From the NCBI RefSeq assembly GCF_037392515.1, contig NC_090283.1, forward strand, positions 15,685,501 to 15,749,500: a DNA stretch of 64,000 bases, given 5' to 3'. Positions 61,454 to 64,000 of the stretch are shown piece after piece. The DNA comes from Haliotis asinina. Taxonomy: Eukaryota; Mollusca; Gastropoda; Lepetellida; Haliotidae. The translations under genes and the position numbers were made by a program. Numbering within the stretch: the stretch's first letter is position 1; the number at the start of each line of letters is the position of its first letter. Under the pieces are notes generated by a model that was given only the letters and a program-made list of their open reading frames with translations, searched no databases and was not told the DNA's origin.

Positions 61454-61627
61454 CAGTGGAAGCTGTCAAAACCGGCATCTGTCCAATCCGGCAATTGTAA
61501 ACACCAGCATAAAATGTCAATCCTACACATTACTTGTACATTTAAAATTTATCTACAATTCAAAACGCTGTCTAAAGAGGACTATTTCTTCAATCCCGAT
61601 GAGTGCCGGTTTAGACAGTTTCCACTG
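61454..61627. mobile_element. pogo/Tigger-like MITE with TA duplication
   Basis: 174 bases from cagtggaagctgtcaaaacc to the inverse of cagtggaaactgtctaaacc. TIRs match over 24 bases with two changes, and TA flanks both ends (61452-61453 and 61628-61629). No transposase. Confidence 0.85.
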
Positions 61628-61629
61628 TA

Positions 61630-62714
61630 CTTATTGAGATACAACGATGAATTAACCTGTTGGGTTAAAAGATTTCTTCGTTCTTTCGATCGTTTCGGTT
61701 TCCGCCTCGAAAATATTAGTCTCATTGCAACTCTGGTTTCATCTAAGTCATTGTTTCAAACATAATTTAGTAAGACAAACGTAATGGGCGAAGAACTCCT
61801 TCATTCAGGTGAAACGAGGCTAATACAGATATTCATCCATACAGTTTGCCCATGTCTGTTGATCAACTTCTAAACATGCCCCCTCAAAGAAACATGATTA
61901 ATTGCAGAAACTGAGATACCTTTCTGCTCAAAGGACTAATTACAGTCATCGAATATGTCAGATCGAAACGACAGTAGCAGCTGTTTATAGCACCTTAACT
62001 GGATTTGAGTCACAAAGGATTGTTACGAATAGTAATTGTTAATTTGATTATTCATGATATGATAATACATCATCGCAAATACTGAACAATGCATACAGTC
62101 ATTCTACTGTTAACAAAAACAGATGGAATTCAAATTACTCCTCTTGATTCGTGAGCCTCTTCTTTCCGTTTCGGTCCAATCCGCACAGCTTCTAAGCATC
62201 GAAAGATGATATCACTTTACAAGTATGAGATGTTCCACGGCTTGACAAATGACCCAGATTTGCATATATTGGAATGCCTTCCAGAACATTTCATTTGAAA
62301 CAAGAGGGAAACTGGTTATCGTCTAAATATTGAAAAATTCAATTTCCTCGTTCGAATCGTGTCGTGGTGGTGTTTTAATTAACTAAATCGCTCTACGAGA
62401 CAAGTGTTAAACAGTAGCGGTATTGATTTCACACCACGATCAGCATGTATTGTACGTGCTTAATCGCCAATCTACCTGTAGCAGCCAAGTGTATTCGTCC
62501 AGATTACTTGCCCCGCCTGCTTGTCACGCGTTCACTGCGCTGGCTCATCTAATACTCGTCAAGCAGTGAAACATCTTCGCAGCAAAACACTGACAGCAAG
62601 TGTTCCTTGTGTTGGCTTACACTTGAACTTGGGTATTCGTTGTTAAATCTACAGAACCTAACAGCTAAAGCTAACTACGTTGACGACGTCACGACACATC
62701 CCTGTTGGTGTCAC
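61630..62714. other. Upstream region of the small secreted gene
   Basis: AT-rich. The frame of exon 1 is open upstream to an ATG at 62607, so an earlier start cannot be ruled out, but the hydrophobic leader fits ATG 62715 or 62736 best. Confidence 0.4.
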
Positions 62715-63927
62715 ATGGGTCTTCTAAACCTAAAGATGCTGCTGAATCGCCTTGTCGTTGGAATTTGTTTTTTTCTGGTACCAGGTGAGTGAAGGAGTGA
62801 GTGAATATGATTTTATGCCACCTTATGTAGTATTCCAGTGACATTTTACGAGTGTGGTATATCATGCCTTGGTCTTCTTCTCTATCGTTCAACAAGATAT
62901 ATGTAGTATATGATTGTCACATTTCACCTGCCGTTTTTATATCTATAAAACACATACACTTTACAATAATACGTTGTTTGATTCTTCTGCAAATTTACCT
63001 GTATGAAATAGTAAAAATATGTTAACTGTTGTTAACCTTAAACTGAAATCCGAAAATCCGAAAACGTCATGGCCAAAAAAATTGTTTTTTAAGATGTTGA
63101 TCTTTATGAGAGCTAAACATCCGACCCAAACTGTCGGGGTATTTTAACATTACGTGTGGGACGCAATGGCAACCCGTTCGGTCCATAGTGGAGGATTCTA
63201 GGTTCTGCTTAAGGGGTGGGCACACTGGCAGTATCATTTTACGAGCTACATAGATCCACATTGTCTAAATTCGTTCGCCCAGCTATAAAATGGGTACCTG
63301 TGAGGATGTGCTGTCAATGAGAGTATTCAGTTCGTCCCGCACGTTTTATACTTCCCAGAGAGTTGATAAAGTGTCGGAAACTAGGTTAGTATCCAATGAC
63401 CGGGGATATATAGTTATGCACGTCGCGCCTTGAGCAAGCGAAGTGCTTTGATACGAGGGCCATATGAAAGTACAATCACTTTCGCCATATATGACTGACA
63501 TTTTATATAGTCTTTGGTTTTCAGTTAGCAAATATAGGTTATCACGCGAGTGGGTGTGTTTGGGATGGTTAATATCCTGCATTGGGAATAAACATTGTAT
63601 TTAGCAAGCCTTAGGGAGCTGACTGCATAGTGTTTATTCCCTGTGCAGGATATTAACCATCCCCCAAAACACTCGAGTATGATACCCCAATTTTCATAAA
63701 ATTTTCATTTTTCATTCTTCCTGTAAAAGTTTTAAACAAATGTGATTTCATTTTCCACAGGTCATAAACCTAAACTTCCTGAGATGTGCCAGCATATCTA
63801 TGACGGCACAAATATGTGCGTAGTAATACGTGACGTCACAAGTTCGGTGACGTATTTTTCTACTGATCACTCATTTGATTGCGTTACGTCATGTAGTTCC
63901 CAGTCAGCTTTTATGTTAAAGTGCTAA
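62715..63927 (+). CDS. Small secreted Cys-containing protein, two exons, possible half PAN motif
   Basis: Exon 1 runs from ATG 62715 (or the in-frame ATG 62736) to 62784 and encodes a hydrophobic leader, MLLNRLVVGICFFLVP. It ends in phase 1 at a gtgagt donor. Exon 2 starts at 63761 after a pyrimidine-rich tract ending ttttccacag and stops with TAA at 63925-63927. The mature part is about 54 residues with five Cys, including FDCVTSC and a final LKC just before the stop. The C-x3-C-x8-C spacing at its end recalls the start of a PAN/apple domain like that of the gene 2.8 kb upstream, but the rest of the domain is missing. This could be a short secreted peptide, a truncated paralogue, or the 5' part of a longer gene whose later exons lie past the window. 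I do not recognise a function. Confidence 0.5.
62785..62862 (-). mobile_element. SINE tail fragment overlapping a splice donor
   Basis: gtgagtgaaggagtgagtga, then atatgattttatgccacctt and tagtattccagtgacatttt match the tail of family A in reverse. Its first six bases are the donor of the small secreted gene. Confidence 0.72.
63545..63682. repeat. Long hairpin in an intron of the small secreted gene
   Basis: ggatggttaatatcctgca, then gggaataaaca on the left pair with tgtttattccc and tgcaggatattaaccatcc on the right. Outer arms (cgcgagtgggtgtg and cactcgag) also pair loosely. Arms about 45-50 bases, loop about 35. Likely a MITE. Confidence 0.88.
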
Positions 63928-64000
63928 TTGTTGTCAACAAATATTAACTTAGGTTGAAAAATGACAAAATACACGTGTGGAATGTGGGAAAATTTCAGTA

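Noticed and set aside
1-64000. Bacterial contamination, rRNA or mitochondrial insertions
   Set aside because: No operon structure, rRNA-like stretches or mitochondrial genes were seen.

Overview
Animal nuclear DNA. Split genes with GT-AG introns, AT-leaning sequence and dense short repeats point to a mollusc, most likely an abalone or related vetigastropod. The taxon guess rests on one very abundant SINE, which ends in a (GTGA)n/(TCAC)n tail and carries words such as 'ttacgccgcactcagcaat', a repeat I associate with Haliotis. There is no sign of prokaryotic or organellar DNA.

Protein-coding content is sparse. (1) A complete secreted astacin zinc metalloprotease on the + strand (36157-46244) splices from ten coding exons with consistent phases into a 507-residue protein. 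(2) A secreted protein on the + strand (57075-59928) has an F-type-lectin/discoidin-like half, a linker and a PAN/apple-like domain; its lectin exon is damaged or N-terminally trimmed. (3) A small two-exon secreted protein on the + strand (62715-63927) ends in what may be half a PAN motif. (4) A candidate two-exon small secreted protein lies on the - strand (20385-20882). (5) A Tc1-type transposon lies on the - strand (50085-51418).

The rest is intergenic or intronic repeat. From 1 to 20 kb there are mainly mini- and microsatellites in all states of decay (42-bp array at 3.8 kb, purine-rich array at 7.2-7.9 kb, near-perfect 73-bp array at 15.3-15.9 kb). From 20 to 36 kb there are tRNA-headed SINEs, the decayed 3' end of a LINE (about 26-27 kb) and small hairpin elements. 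From 36 to 46 kb the astacin introns are packed with SINEs, a MITE and a 28-bp minisatellite. From 47 to 50 kb there are composite SINEs. From 53.3 to 55.0 kb lies a 36-bp satellite of about 48 copies. From 56 to 64 kb lie the two PAN-related secreted genes with MITEs and SINEs in and between them.

The three + strand genes all encode secreted products: a protease and two putative recognition or adhesion proteins. Nothing shows that they act together. No convincing new multi-gene system is visible. The best leads are the lectin/PAN gene pair, a splice donor lying inside a SINE tail, and two SINE families that share one 3' end.
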